Source: Bog-473 sp963788125
GTDB lineage: Bacteria; Actinomycetota; Acidimicrobiia; Acidimicrobiales; RAAP-2
Reading direction: 5' to 3'
DNA length: 64,000 bases
NCBI GenBank assembly: GCA_963788125.1
Contig: CAWBFN010000002.1
Coordinates: forward strand, 1 to 64,000
Numbering within the stretch: position 1 is the stretch's first letter; the number at the start of each line of letters is the position of its first letter. Position numbers and translations under genes: made by a program. The notes beneath the pieces are model-generated. The model was not told the DNA's origin and did not search any database. It was given only the letters and a program-made list of their open reading frames with translations. Of this stretch, positions 25,679 to 35,573 are shown piece by piece.

Positions 25679-26212
25679 ATGCCCCGCTACCTCTCGCCCG
25701 AGTGGGTGCAGGCGTTCAATGCCGCCCTGGCCGACCTCGACCTGCGCGAGGCCATCGCCGCCGCCGGTGCGGGGTCCCTCACCGCGTCGGGGGGAACGTT
25801 CCGCATCGCCCAGATCGTCACCGGCAGCCCCGGGGGCGCGCCGGACGGCACGGTCTCTGCGGACGGCACGGTCTCCGCGGACGGCACGGTCTCCGCGGAG
25901 GGCACGGTCTCCACCCTCCTCACGGTCGAGGACGGTCGGATCACGCTCGAGACGGCTCCCCCCGGGTCGCGCGGAGCCGACGTCACCATCGTGGTCTGCT
26001 ACGACGACGCCTTCGCCATCGCGCGGGGGGCACTCGACCCGGCCGACGCTCTGGCGGCGGGCCGCGTGAGGATCCGGGGGGAGTTGGCCGTTCTCGTAGC
26101 CGGACAGACCGTGCTGAACGCCGCCGCCGCCGCGCTGGGCACCGCGCTCACCGACCTGACCGAGGTCGACGACCCCGACGACGTCCCGGGCGACGCGGAG
26201 GAGGCCGGCTGA
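25679..26212 (+). CDS. SCP2-like sterol/lipid-carrier domain protein with DGTVSA repeats
   Basis: The 177-residue product begins R-Y-L-S-P-E-W-V-Q-A-F-N and has the SCP2 layout: V-T-I-V-V-C-Y-D-D-A-F-A-I, then G-A-L-D-P-A-D-A-L-A-A-G-R-V-R-I-R-G. The fold makes a hydrophobic lipid-binding pocket. Residues about 56-79 are four tandem units D-G-T-V-S-A (the last E-G-T-V-S-T), encoded by an 18-bp repeat; this loop insertion is not part of the family core. It starts 28 bases after sdhB and may be the fourth gene of that operon. An acidic tail follows the domain. Confidence 0.75.
   Translation: MPRYLSPEWVQAFNAALADLDLREAIAAAGAGSLTASGGTFRIAQIVTGSPGGAPDGTVSADGTVSADGTVSAEGTVSTLLTVEDGRITLETAPPGSRGADVTIVVCYDDAFAIARGALDPADALAAGRVRIRGELAVLVAGQTVLNAAAAALGTALTDLTEVDDPDDVPGDAEEAG
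25844..25915 (+). repeat. Four tandem 18-bp units inside the SCP2-like gene
   Basis: Units start at 25844, 25862, 25880 and 25898, each close to GACGGCACGGTCTCCGCG. Differences are one T in the first, and GAG in place of GAC with an ACC end in the last. The frame is preserved, adding 24 residues. Such an array can gain or lose units by slippage without breaking the gene. Confidence 0.9.
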
Positions 26213-26320
26213 AGACGGCCGGTCCGACCTGCACGAACGAGCGGGCGGGCGCACGGACGACCGCGGCGGTATCGTTTCTGCACCGGCTCGTAGAGAGCGG
26301 GCCGCAGTAGGGAGGATGAC

Positions 26321-26533
26321 GTGCACCAGCCGATCAGCGACCACTTCCTTTCCAGGTACCGCTCACTGCTCGATGCCGAAGACGAGGCCTTCGACGAGCT
26401 CGAGCACGCGTGCGAAGAGGGCGACCGCGCCCAGTTCGACAAAGACATGGTCGATTGGCAGATGGCACTCCACCACAAGCTCGCCTTCCTGCAGAATGCG
26501 GGCATCGAGGTGCGCCTCCCCGTTCCGACCTGA
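26321..26533 (+). CDS. Small acidic conserved protein, 70 residues
   Basis: GTG 26321 has a strong GGGAGG site five bases upstream, which marks this short frame as a real gene. The product (M-H-Q-P-I-S-D-H-F-L-S-R-Y) is predicted to be two or three helices with many Asp and Glu, then W-Q-M-A-L-H-H-K-L-A-F-L-Q and a short basic end. No known motif is visible. It sits upstream of the MFS gene; whether they act together is unknown. Confidence 0.65.
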   Translation: MHQPISDHFLSRYRSLLDAEDEAFDELEHACEEGDRAQFDKDMVDWQMALHHKLAFLQNAGIEVRLPVPT

Positions 26534-26577
26534 CCGTCCGGCGACGGCGCGACGCCGCGTCGTCGCATCCGGGCCTG

Positions 26578-27861
26578 ATGGACCGGTTGCGCCCCGTCCT
26601 GGGGACCGCCGGACTGTTGCCCCTCGCCCTGCTGGTCGGGTTGGCCGTCACCCAGGGGTTCGACGTCGCGGCCTTCGGGGTGTTGGCCCCCGAGATCCGG
26701 CAGACCTTTCACCTCGACAACGCCGGCATCGACGCCGTCACCTCGCTCACCGCCGCCCTCCCGGTGATGGGCGCCATCTTCTTGGGGTACTTCGGCGACA
26801 AGGGGAACCGGCTGCACCTCACCGCCGCTGGTGCCGTGCTGTGGGGCGTGGCGGCGATCCTCACCGGACTGGCTCCCGTCCTGGCCGTCCTGATCGCCGC
26901 CCGCCTGCTGGGCGGTGTCGGCCTGCTGGCCTCTCGGACCATCTACCCGAGCTTGTTGTCGGACTACTACCCACCCGAAGGGCTGGCGCAGATCTTCACG
27001 ATCTTCTTCATCGCCTCCACCGGTCTCGGCCTGGTCGGGAGCCCGCTGGCCGGTTGGTTGGGTGCTGCGGTCGGCTGGCGCCCGACCTTCGTGCTGCTGG
27101 CCGTGCCGACGTTCGTCTGCGCCGGGCTGCTCGTCTTCCTCCACGAACCCCCGCGCCGGCCGATCCCGCTCGACGGCGGGACCGCACCGCACCTGGGCGA
27201 CCTCGCCGTGGCCGGCCAGTTCGAGGGCTCCATCAGGGAGGGGTTCCACGACGTAGGTGCCATCCGCACCCTGCGGCGGACGTGGGTGGCCGCATTCCTC
27301 TTCGGCGCCGGCACCGTCCCCCTCCCCACCTTGGTGTCCGACTTCTTCCACGACGTGTACCACGTGGGCTCGTCGGGTCGCGGCGAGATCGCGGCCCTCC
27401 TGGGCCTGTTCGGCCTGGCCGGCATCGTCGCCGGGGGGGCCATCGCCAAACGGCTCCTGGCGACGAACCGCCTGACGCTCTTCCCCCCGGTGTGCGGCCT
27501 GTTCGTCGTCGAGTTCGGGGTCTTCGCCCTCATCATGGCCGTCGCACCCAGCGAGGCGGGCTCGGTCGTCGCCGCCTGCCTGCTCGCCGTCGGCGCCGTC
27601 GGCTATCTCCCGGCCTACGTCACGTTCGTGGCGGTCATCACACCGGCCGAGCTGCGCAGCCAGGCCTACGCGTGGTCGCTCTTCTTCTACGCGCTCGGTG
27701 CCGTCTGCCTCTCCGCCGTCATCGGCGCCATCGCCGACGCGAGCGGACAGCGAATCGGCATGGGCAGTCTGGCCGTACTGGTGATCATCGGGGGCGTGAT
27801 CGGGATGTCCGCCCGGCGTTTCGTCCGCGGTGACCTCGAGCGCCTGGCCGCCGGGATCTGA
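26578..27861 (+). CDS. Major facilitator superfamily transporter
   Basis: The 427-residue protein has about 12 hydrophobic segments in two halves. The loop between helices 2 and 3 carries the MFS signature in the form G-Y-F-G-D-K-G-N-R, and G-A-A-V-G-W-R-P-T-F occurs in the fifth-sixth helix area, both common in sugar-phosphate or drug-efflux branches. Substrate cannot be told from sequence. The start is set at ATG 26578; it lacks a clear ribosome site, so a start further upstream in the open frame cannot be excluded. It converges on the ACT-domain gene. Confidence 0.85.
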   Translation: MDRLRPVLGTAGLLPLALLVGLAVTQGFDVAAFGVLAPEIRQTFHLDNAGIDAVTSLTAALPVMGAIFLGYFGDKGNRLHLTAAGAVLWGVAAILTGLAPVLAVLIAARLLGGVGLLASRTIYPSLLSDYYPPEGLAQIFTIFFIASTGLGLVGSPLAGWLGAAVGWRPTFVLLAVPTFVCAGLLVFLHEPPRRPIPLDGGTAPHLGDLAVAGQFEGSIREGFHDVGAIRTLRRTWVAAFLFGAGTVPLPTLVSDFFHDVYHVGSSGRGEIAALLGLFGLAGIVAGGAIAKRLLATNRLTLFPPVCGLFVVEFGVFALIMAVAPSEAGSVVAACLLAVGAVGYLPAYVTFVAVITPAELRSQAYAWSLFFYALGAVCLSAVIGAIADASGQRIGMGSLAVLVIIGGVIGMSARRFVRGDLERLAAGI

Positions 27862-27882
27862 ACGGGTACGCCGAGCCCTCGG

Positions 27883-28536
27883 TCAATGGACGTGCTCGCG
27901 CCATCCGAGGGCATCGACGAAGCGGGCGGTCACCAGGACCAGCATGGCGATGGCATGACGCTCCCGCCGCCGTATGGGGGCCGGGCGGCCACCGCAGACG
28001 GAGAGCGCGGTGTCGGGTATGGGCTCGACGAAGACGCCCGAGCTCGTGGTGTCGTTCGAGGGATCCGAGCCGCTCTGGGAACCCTCGGCGAACGCCGCCA
28101 ACCAGGCGATGGAGGGCACCTCGCCGTGGGCCTCCACGAAGGCCTCCACCCCGAGGTCGGCCACCGCCAACCACGTGAGATCGAAGAGCTGCATCAGCTG
28201 TCCCGACAGGGCGTTCATCGCCGCCGTCGGGGTGGCCGCCTGCAGTATGGCCGCGGCGGCGTTGAGCACGGTCTCCTCGCGGTCCGGGGCGGCACTGGCC
28301 AGTTCCCGCGCGTCCTCCACCCCCGCTCCGGGAATGTTGCGGATGCCCTTGCACACCGCCTCGACGGCATCGGGCCGGTCGGGGAGCTCGACGACGAACT
28401 CGTCGATGGCCACTCCGGCCTCCCGCTCGAGAACCTCGAGGGCGATCACGTTCCCCTGGACGGCGCCGATCTCGGCCGCCACCGCTCCGAGCACCCCCGG
28501 CGCGTCGGGCAGCCAGATCCGCATGCGTGTGAGCAT
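27883..28536 (-). CDS. ACT-domain protein at the end of the ATP-grasp operon
   Basis: The 217-residue product begins M-L-T-R-M-R-I-W-L-P-D-A-P-G-V-L-G-A-V-A, the start of an ACT-type ligand-binding domain, with D-E-F-V-V-E-L-P-D as a later strand. The second half (about 95-180) has no domain I can name but contains A-V-A-D-L-G-V-E-A-F-V-E-A. It starts 2 bases after the transglutaminase stop, so it belongs to the same transcript. A role as amino-acid sensor for the operon is inference. Confidence 0.7.
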   Translation of the reverse strand: MLTRMRIWLPDAPGVLGAVAAEIGAVQGNVIALEVLEREAGVAIDEFVVELPDRPDAVEAVCKGIRNIPGAGVEDARELASAAPDREETVLNAAAAILQAATPTAAMNALSGQLMQLFDLTWLAVADLGVEAFVEAHGEVPSIAWLAAFAEGSQSGSDPSNDTTSSGVFVEPIPDTALSVCGGRPAPIRRRERHAIAMLVLVTARFVDALGWREHVH

Positions 28537-28538
28537 CG

Positions 28539-29381
28539 CTAGTGCGTCCTTTTGATCCGGACCCCGACGTGCATGGTGTGCTCGGCGTTGCCGGCGTAAA
28601 TGCCTTTGACCGGTGGCACGTCGGAGTAGTCGCGCCCCCGCCCGATCGCCACGTGCCGCTCGCCGACCGGGCAGTCGTTGGTGGGGTCGTAGGCCCACCA
28701 TGCACCCGTCCAGACCTCGACCCAGGCATGGCTCTCGCCGACGATCTCCTCGCCGATGACGGCGTCGGCCTCGGGATGGAAGTAGCCCGACACGTAGCGG
28801 GACGGCAGGCCCACGCACTTGGTCATGGCCAGGGCGAGGTGCGCGAAGTCCTGGCACACCCCGGCCCCGTCCACGAAGGCCTCGTGGGCCGAGGTGTGCA
28901 CGCTGGTCACACCCCGCACGTAGCGGAGGGAGTCGTGGGTGCGGGCCATGATCCTCTGCGCCGTCTCCAACGGACGCTCGGCGCGCAGGCTCCAGGCGAG
29001 CTCGGTCAGCTCGGGGCCGGGCGCCGTGTAGAGCTTGTGCGAGAGGTAGTCGGCCATGGTGAGCGACGCGTCGGCCACGTCGTTCCACGACGCGTCATCC
29101 GGTGTCTCGGCCCGTTGCGTGTCGATCAGCGCGGTGCCGGTGATGGACAGCATCTCGTGGCCCCGATCGACGTTGAAGGCGACGACCTGGGTGCCCCAGT
29201 AGTCGACGTAGGCGTACTGTGACGCCGGCGGCACGGTCACGATCCTGGTCTCGAGCGCCGTCTGGCGACGCTCGGTACGGGGCGTGAGGCGCAGCTCGTT
29301 GTAGGAGGCCCGGGCCGGCGCGTTGTAGTCGAACCGTGTCTCGTGGCTCACGTGCAGCCGCCAGCCATCGGCCCGGGTCAT
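28539..29381 (-). CDS. Transglutaminase-like cysteine protease
   Basis: The 280-residue protein has an N-terminal beta domain (S-H-E-T-R-F-D-Y, N-E-L-R-L-T-P) and a transglutaminase core with Cys in G-A-G-V-C-Q-D-F-A-H, His in E-S-H-A-W-V-E-V and Asp in Y-D-P-T-N-D. The full Cys-His-Asp triad is present. It matches the Rv2409c type, which occurs with ATP-grasp and alpha-E partners. It may cleave or cross-link the peptide product of the operon. ATG 29381 overlaps the alpha-E stop (ATGA). Confidence 0.9.
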   Translation of the reverse strand: MTRADGWRLHVSHETRFDYNAPARASYNELRLTPRTERRQTALETRIVTVPPASQYAYVDYWGTQVVAFNVDRGHEMLSITGTALIDTQRAETPDDASWNDVADASLTMADYLSHKLYTAPGPELTELAWSLRAERPLETAQRIMARTHDSLRYVRGVTSVHTSAHEAFVDGAGVCQDFAHLALAMTKCVGLPSRYVSGYFHPEADAVIGEEIVGESHAWVEVWTGAWWAYDPTNDCPVGERHVAIGRGRDYSDVPPVKGIYAGNAEHTMHVGVRIKRTH

Positions 29382-30322
29382 CCTCCCCCTCCTCCCCGAC
29401 GCCACTGCGTGGGCATGTCCTGGGCGAAGTAGCGCCGTGTCACCGCGTCGCACACCGACGAGATGGAGGCCTGGAGCCGCTCGAGGCGGGTGTCGAGCCC
29501 GCGCGACAGCGAGGCGGGGGCGGAGTACTCGAGCTCGGCGCGGGCCAGTCCGACCAGTCCCCGGGCGTCCTCCCACGTCCCGTGGCGGCCGGAGTTGATC
29601 TGGTCCAGGCACTCTTCGGCCAGCGTCAGCGCGGCGAAGGCCGACCGGGGGAAGAGCCTGTCCCGCAGCAGGAAGTCGAGTACCCGGGCAGGCTCGACCA
29701 CACCCTGGGACAGGCGGAGGTAGGGCTCATAGCCCCCGCACGATCGCAGCAGCATGACCAACCCGCTGTCGAAGACCTCGTCGAACTCGACGGTCGCCAG
29801 CTGGCGGGCCACCACGTCGGTGGTCTCGAGGCAACGCCCCAGCGTGAAGAACAGCCAGGTCTGGTCCCGGCTCATCATGCTGTCGGCGACGCCCGTGATG
29901 CCGGCTACCTGGCTCTTCACGAAGGACAGGTACGGCGCGGGGCCGGTGCGGCTGGTGGCGGCCCACTGGTGCGGCAACGCCGACCAGGTGGCGTTGATGT
30001 GCTCCCAGAACTCCACCGGCACGACGTGGCGCACCGCCCGCGTGTTCTCCCGGGCGGCCCCCAGCGCGCCGGCGATCGACGAGCGGCTCTTCGGATCGGT
30101 GGCCAGCCGCTCGGTGGCCTGCCACAGGGTCTGGTTCCCGTCGTCGGGGAGGCCCATGACGGCCAGGAGGCGCCGGGCGGCGTGGCCCCCCTCGGTATCG
30201 CTCTGCTCGAGCGCCTGGAACACCGAGACGTCGAGGATGCGCGCCGTCCCCTCGGCGCGCTCGACGTAGCGGCCGACCCAGAAGATGGACTCGGCCACCC
30301 GACTGAGGAGGGCCTGGTTCAT
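29378..30322 (-). CDS. Alpha-E domain protein
   Basis: The 314-residue, mostly helical protein begins M-N-Q-A-L-L-S-R-V-A-E-S-I-F-W-V-G-R-Y-V-E-R-A-E, the signature of alpha-E proteins (DUF403, Rv2410c type). Other conserved elements are E-N-T-R-A-V-R-H and S-M-M-S-R-D. Alpha-E proteins always travel with circularly permuted ATP-grasp enzymes; their biochemical role is not established. The start overlaps the ATP-grasp stop by ATGA and the stop overlaps the transglutaminase start by ATGA. Confidence 0.9.
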   Translation of the reverse strand: MNQALLSRVAESIFWVGRYVERAEGTARILDVSVFQALEQSDTEGGHAARRLLAVMGLPDDGNQTLWQATERLATDPKSRSSIAGALGAARENTRAVRHVVPVEFWEHINATWSALPHQWAATSRTGPAPYLSFVKSQVAGITGVADSMMSRDQTWLFFTLGRCLETTDVVARQLATVEFDEVFDSGLVMLLRSCGGYEPYLRLSQGVVEPARVLDFLLRDRLFPRSAFAALTLAEECLDQINSGRHGTWEDARGLVGLARAELEYSAPASLSRGLDTRLERLQASISSVCDAVTRRYFAQDMPTQWRRGGGGG

Positions 30323-31896
30323 TGCTGTTGCTGTTGCTGCTGGTTGCGGTTCTCCGAGTCGCTGCCCGGGCCGGCGTCCATCGGCGGCCCCGCGTTGACC
30401 ATCGCCTGTTGGCGCGGGGGCAGCGCGGGCAGCGCGGGGCCCCCGCCGACCACCCAGGTGTCCTTGGAGCCACCCCCCTGGCTGGAGTTCACCACCAGCC
30501 CCCCCTCGTGGAGGGCGACACGGGTCAACCCGCCGGGCAGGACCCACACGTTCTCACCGTCGTTGACCGCGAAGGGCCGCAGGTCGACGTGGCGGCGCAC
30601 CATGCCCTCGTCCACCCAGGTGGGTGAGGTGGAGAGCGCGACCACCCGCTGGGCGATCCACTGACGGGGATGGGTCTCGACGCTGACGGCCAGCTCGTCG
30701 AGCTCCACTCCCGTGGCGGCCGGGCCGATGACCAGTCCCTTGCCACCCGAGCCGTCCACCTTCTTGAAGACCAGCTCGTCGCAGCGCGACAGCGCGTCGG
30801 CCCGCACCCCGGCGTCCTCCAGGTGCATCGTCTCGACGTTGCGCAGGATGGGATCCTCGCCCAGGTAGTACTTGATCATGGCCGGCACATAGGCGTAGAC
30901 GAGCTTGTCGTCGGCCACGCCGTTGCCCACCCCGTTGGTGATGGTCACCCGGCCGGCCCGGGCGGCGTTGACCACGCCCGGGCAGCCGACCAGCGACTCG
31001 GGCCGGAACTGCAACGGGTCGAGGTAGTCGTCGTCAATACGCCGGTAGATGACGTGGACGGGGACCTCTCCTTCGGTGGTGCGCAGGAACACCTCGGTCC
31101 CGTGGCACACCAGGTCCCGACCCTCCACCAGGTGCACGCCCATCAGGCGGGCCAGCAGCGCGTGCTCGTAGAAGGCGGAGTTGTGGACGCCCGGCGTCAG
31201 CACGACGACCGTGGGATCCTGCACCCCGGTGGGCGCGGCCAGCCGCAGGGCCCGGATGAGGTGGGCCGGGTAGTCGGTGACCATCTGGATGGGCTGACCC
31301 CAGAACAGCTCCGGCAGGACCCGGGCCATGGCGGACCGGTTGGCCAGGACGTAGCTCACCCCCGAGGGACTGCGCACGTTGTCCTCGAGGACGCGGAACT
31401 CGCCCTCCTCGTCGCGGATGACGTCGATCCCGGCCACGTGGATCCGCACGCCGTTGGCCGGGTTGAGGCCGAAGGCCGCCCGGACGAACCCCGGTGAGCT
31501 GGTCACCACCTCGTGGGGGATCACGCCGTCGCTGACGATCCGGGCGGCGCCGTAGACGTCGGCCAGGAACACCTCCAGGGCGCGGACCCGCTGGGCCACG
31601 CCGTCGGAGACCTGGCGCCACTCGGCGGCGGTGAAGATGCGCGGTACCACGTCGAGGGGGAAGGGGCGCTCCTCGCCGTCGAGGTCGAAGGTGACACCCT
31701 GGTCCATGAACGCCCGGGCCAGGCGGGAGGCCCGGGCCGAGACGTCCTCGGGCCCCATCTGGGAGAGCGAGGACGCCACGCTGAGGTAGGGCGACCGGGT
31801 GGCGCCGTCGTGGCCGACCATCTCGTCGAAGGCGGTCTGCGTCAGACCGCGTGACCCTGCCCCGTAGCCATCGAACAGATCGCCCACCCCCTTCAC
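30319..31896 (-). CDS. Circularly permuted ATP-grasp protein with poly-Gln tail
   Basis: The 525-residue protein is the first gene of the operon and matches the Rv2411c type (DUF404/DUF407). Conserved parts include P-F-P-L-D-V-V-P-R-I, F-R-V-L-E-D-N-V-R-S-P-S-G-V-S-Y, V-Y-R-R-I-D-D-D-Y-L-D-P style metal/ATP residues (here I-Y-R-R-I-D-D-D-Y) and K-K-V-D-G-S-G-G-K-G-L. The family is predicted to ligate carboxylates to amines, probably making a peptide. The C-terminus is seven Gln coded by mixed CAG/CAA triplets ending at the ATGA overlap, a slippage-prone tail unlikely to be catalytic. Confidence 0.9.
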   Translation of the reverse strand: MKGVGDLFDGYGAGSRGLTQTAFDEMVGHDGATRSPYLSVASSLSQMGPEDVSARASRLARAFMDQGVTFDLDGEERPFPLDVVPRIFTAAEWRQVSDGVAQRVRALEVFLADVYGAARIVSDGVIPHEVVTSSPGFVRAAFGLNPANGVRIHVAGIDVIRDEEGEFRVLEDNVRSPSGVSYVLANRSAMARVLPELFWGQPIQMVTDYPAHLIRALRLAAPTGVQDPTVVVLTPGVHNSAFYEHALLARLMGVHLVEGRDLVCHGTEVFLRTTEGEVPVHVIYRRIDDDYLDPLQFRPESLVGCPGVVNAARAGRVTITNGVGNGVADDKLVYAYVPAMIKYYLGEDPILRNVETMHLEDAGVRADALSRCDELVFKKVDGSGGKGLVIGPAATGVELDELAVSVETHPRQWIAQRVVALSTSPTWVDEGMVRRHVDLRPFAVNDGENVWVLPGGLTRVALHEGGLVVNSSQGGGSKDTWVVGGGPALPALPPRQQAMVNAGPPMDAGPGSDSENRNQQQQQQQ

Positions 31897-31989
31897 CGTT
31901 GCAGTGTTGTGTTTCGCCGGGGTTTCACGGGCGCGAACGGTCGATGACGCATTGGAGTCCCTGGTCGCAAGAGACCCTCCTGGCCGGCG

Positions 31990-33006
31990 TCAGCCGATGA
32001 GGCCGAGTCCCCGCACGTCGGTGCGCTCGCCCAGCAACTCAGCGGTGGTCGCCTCGATGCGCCCTCGGGCGAACTCGTCGTGCTCGAAGCCCTCGGCCAC
32101 CGACCAGTTGCCCCGGCCGTCGGCCACGACCGGGAAGCCGAACTGGAGGCCCTCGGGGGTGCCGTACTCGCCCGAGCTGGCCACGGCCACCGAGACGCAG
32201 TCCCCGGGGGCGGTCGGGGTACGCAGCGAGACCACCGTGTCGATGGCGGCGGCGGCGGCCGACGCGGCCGAGGAGGAGCCCCGGGCCTCGATGATGGCCG
32301 CCCCCCGCTTCTGCACGGTCGAGATGAAGTCGCCCTGCAGCCATTCGTGGTCGGTGATGGCCTCGGTGGCCGGCCGGCCGCCGATCTTGGCGTTGGCGAA
32401 GTCGGGGTACTGGGTGGCCGAATGGTTGCCCCAGATGGCCACGTTGGTGACGGAGGCCACGGGTGCCCCCGCCTTGTGGGCCAGTTGGGCCTTGGCCCGG
32501 TTCTCATCGAGGCGGGTCATGGCGAACCACCGCTCGGCCGGAACCTCCGGGGCGTTGGAGCGGGCGATGAGGCAGTTGGTGTTGCAGGGATTGCCCACCA
32601 CCAAGATGCGCACGTCGGAGGCCGCGTTCTCGGCGATGGCCCGGCCCTGGGGCTTGAAGATGCCCCCGTTGACGCTGAGCAGGTCGCCCCGCTCCATGCC
32701 CGCCTTGCGCGGCACGGAGCCGACGAGGAGAGCCCACGAGGTGCCGTCGAAGGCCGTCTTGAGGTCGGAGGTGGCGACGATGTCGCTCACCAGCGGGAAG
32801 GCGCAGTCGTCGATCTCCATGACCACGCCGTCGAGCACCCCAAGCGCCGGCTCGATCTCCAAGAGCCGCAGGACGATGGGCTGGTCGGCGCCGAGCAGCT
32901 GGCCCGAGGCGATGCGGAAGAGGATCGAGTAGCCGATCTGGCCGGCGGCGCCGGTGACCGTGACGTGGACGGGGGGCTTGGCTGTGGGGGGATTCGGGGG
33001 TGCCAT
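31990..33006 (-). CDS. mdh: Malate dehydrogenase
   Basis: The 338-residue product has the NAD fold G-A-A-G-Q-I-G-Y-S-I-L-F near the N-terminus, the mobile loop V-G-S-V-P-R-K-A-G-M-E-R, N-P-C-N-T-N-C-L-I and the catalytic-His region I-W-G-N-H-S-A-T-Q-Y-P-D. This is the cytosolic-type malate dehydrogenase of actinobacteria. It interconverts malate and oxaloacetate in the TCA cycle. It lies 16 bases after icd and the two are probably cotranscribed. The N-terminus has a short Pro-rich extension. Confidence 0.95.
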   Translation of the reverse strand: MAPPNPPTAKPPVHVTVTGAAGQIGYSILFRIASGQLLGADQPIVLRLLEIEPALGVLDGVVMEIDDCAFPLVSDIVATSDLKTAFDGTSWALLVGSVPRKAGMERGDLLSVNGGIFKPQGRAIAENAASDVRILVVGNPCNTNCLIARSNAPEVPAERWFAMTRLDENRAKAQLAHKAGAPVASVTNVAIWGNHSATQYPDFANAKIGGRPATEAITDHEWLQGDFISTVQKRGAAIIEARGSSSAASAAAAAIDTVVSLRTPTAPGDCVSVAVASSGEYGTPEGLQFGFPVVADGRGNWSVAEGFEHDEFARGRIEATTAELLGERTDVRGLGLIG

Positions 33007-33022
33007 GGGTGGTGGTCCTTTC

Positions 33023-34219
<1,197 letters not shown>

Positions 34220-34296
34220 CCCTTCGATGCTAGGGGGTCGTGTGGCGGCGTCCCAATCGGGGCCCCCTCGGAGGCGGGGCGCGCCCCGTGCCACCC

Positions 34297-35175
34297 TCAG
34301 CCGGCGGCGGCGAGGTCGGGGCCCAAGCCGAGCGCGGCGTAGATCTCCCGCGTGGCGCTCGAGGTGTTGAACGTGTAGAAGTGCAGCCCCGGTACGCCGA
34401 TGCCGAGCAGGTCGGCGCAGAGCTCGGTGGCCAGCTGCACGCCCTCCTGGCGGACGGCGTCCGGCCCACCGCGCTCGCCGGCGGCCCGGAGCCGGGCCTG
34501 CATCCACGGCGGCGCGGCCGCCCCCATGGCGCCCAGACGGCCCATGGTGGCCAGCGAGGTGACCGGGAGGATCCCCGGCAGCACCGGGGTGTGCACGTCC
34601 CGGGCAGAGAGATCGGCCACGAGGCCCTCGTACTCCGACGCCTCGAAGAAGAACTGGGTCACGCCGAAGTCCGCCATGGCCAACTTGACAGCCAGGTAGT
34701 CCCGGTCGCTCTCGGCGCTGGGGGAGCGCGGGTGCCCGGCCGGATGGGCGGCCACGCCGATGGAGAACCCGCCGATGGCGCGGGCCAGCTCCACCAGCTC
34801 GGTGGCGTAGGCCAGCTCGCCGGGCCCGGCGGCCGGATCGGCCGGCGGATCGCCGCCCAGTGCCATCAGGTTCTCGACGCCGGCCTTGCGCAGGGAGACC
34901 AGGATGTCGGCCAGCTCAAGGCGGGTGTGCGCCACGCAGATGAGGTGGGCCATGGGGTTGAGCGAGGTGGTGTGCAGGATCCCGCTCACCAGGTTGAAGG
35001 TACGTTGGCGCGACTCCGCCCCGCCCCGGTAGGTGACCGAGACGAAGGAGGGGCCGAGCGGCTGGAGCTCGCCGATGGTGCGGGCGAGGGTGGCCAGCTC
35101 GGCGTCGTTCTTCGGCGGGAAGAACTCGAAGGAGAACGTCTGGCCGCCGGCGAGCTGGTCGGCGATCCTGGTCAC
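34297..35175 (-). CDS. metF: 5,10-methylenetetrahydrofolate reductase
   Basis: The 292-residue protein begins with the MetF signature F-S-F-E-F-F-P-P-K, followed by S-V-T-Y-R-G-G-A and N-L-M-A-L-G-G-D-P-P, and ends in the family motif P-G-L-H-F-Y-T-F-N. It makes 5-methyl-THF for methionine synthesis with FAD as cofactor. Its start overlaps the cupin gene stop by four bases. It is the last gene of a run that includes purN-purH and folD, so folate-carried carbon is handled by one transcript. Confidence 0.93.
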   Translation of the reverse strand: MTRIADQLAGGQTFSFEFFPPKNDAELATLARTIGELQPLGPSFVSVTYRGGAESRQRTFNLVSGILHTTSLNPMAHLICVAHTRLELADILVSLRKAGVENLMALGGDPPADPAAGPGELAYATELVELARAIGGFSIGVAAHPAGHPRSPSAESDRDYLAVKLAMADFGVTQFFFEASEYEGLVADLSARDVHTPVLPGILPVTSLATMGRLGAMGAAAPPWMQARLRAAGERGGPDAVRQEGVQLATELCADLLGIGVPGLHFYTFNTSSATREIYAALGLGPDLAAAG

Positions 35176-35549
35176 TGCGCCGCCCCCTCGTCGTGACCGG
35201 CCCGCCCGAAGTCGTCCTCCAGGCGGACGATGTCGTCCTCGCCGAAGTACGTCCCGTGCTGCACCTCTATGAACACGACGTCGGTGTCGCCGCAGTTGGC
35301 GACCCGGTGGGCGGCGTGCAGGGGAATGTCGACGGCCTGGCCGGGCGTGAGCTCGGTCACCGTGCCGTCCAGGGTCACCTGGGCGGTCCCCGCCACGACG
35401 AACCAGTGCTCCGCCCGCTTGGCGTGATACTGGAGGCTCAGCCGCTTGCCGGGGTGCACGACGATGCGCTTCACCTTGTGATCGGGTGCGTCGCCGCTCA
35501 GCACGGTGTAGTTGCCCCAGGGGCGGTCGGAGTACTCTTCCTCAGCCAC
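35172..35549 (-). CDS. Cupin of mannose-6-phosphate isomerase type
   Basis: The 125-residue single-domain cupin reads R-P-W-G-N-Y-T-V-L near its start, then P-G-K-R-L-S-L-Q-Y-H-A-K-R-A-E-H-W-F-V-V and P-L-H-A-A-H-R-V-A-N. The His residues in Q-Y-H and E-H-W and the later A-A-H-R are the metal ligands of the type II phosphomannose-isomerase cupin, found as the C-terminal half of ManC. Here it stands alone, between folD and metF. A role in GDP-mannose supply or as a sugar-phosphate isomerase is possible; the folate context gives no clue. Confidence 0.8.
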   Translation of the reverse strand: MAEEEYSDRPWGNYTVLSGDAPDHKVKRIVVHPGKRLSLQYHAKRAEHWFVVAGTAQVTLDGTVTELTPGQAVDIPLHAAHRVANCGDTDVVFIEVQHGTYFGEDDIVRLEDDFGRAGHDEGAAQ

Positions 35550-35573
35550 GGGGCCTCCCGGCTCGGGGGGCCG

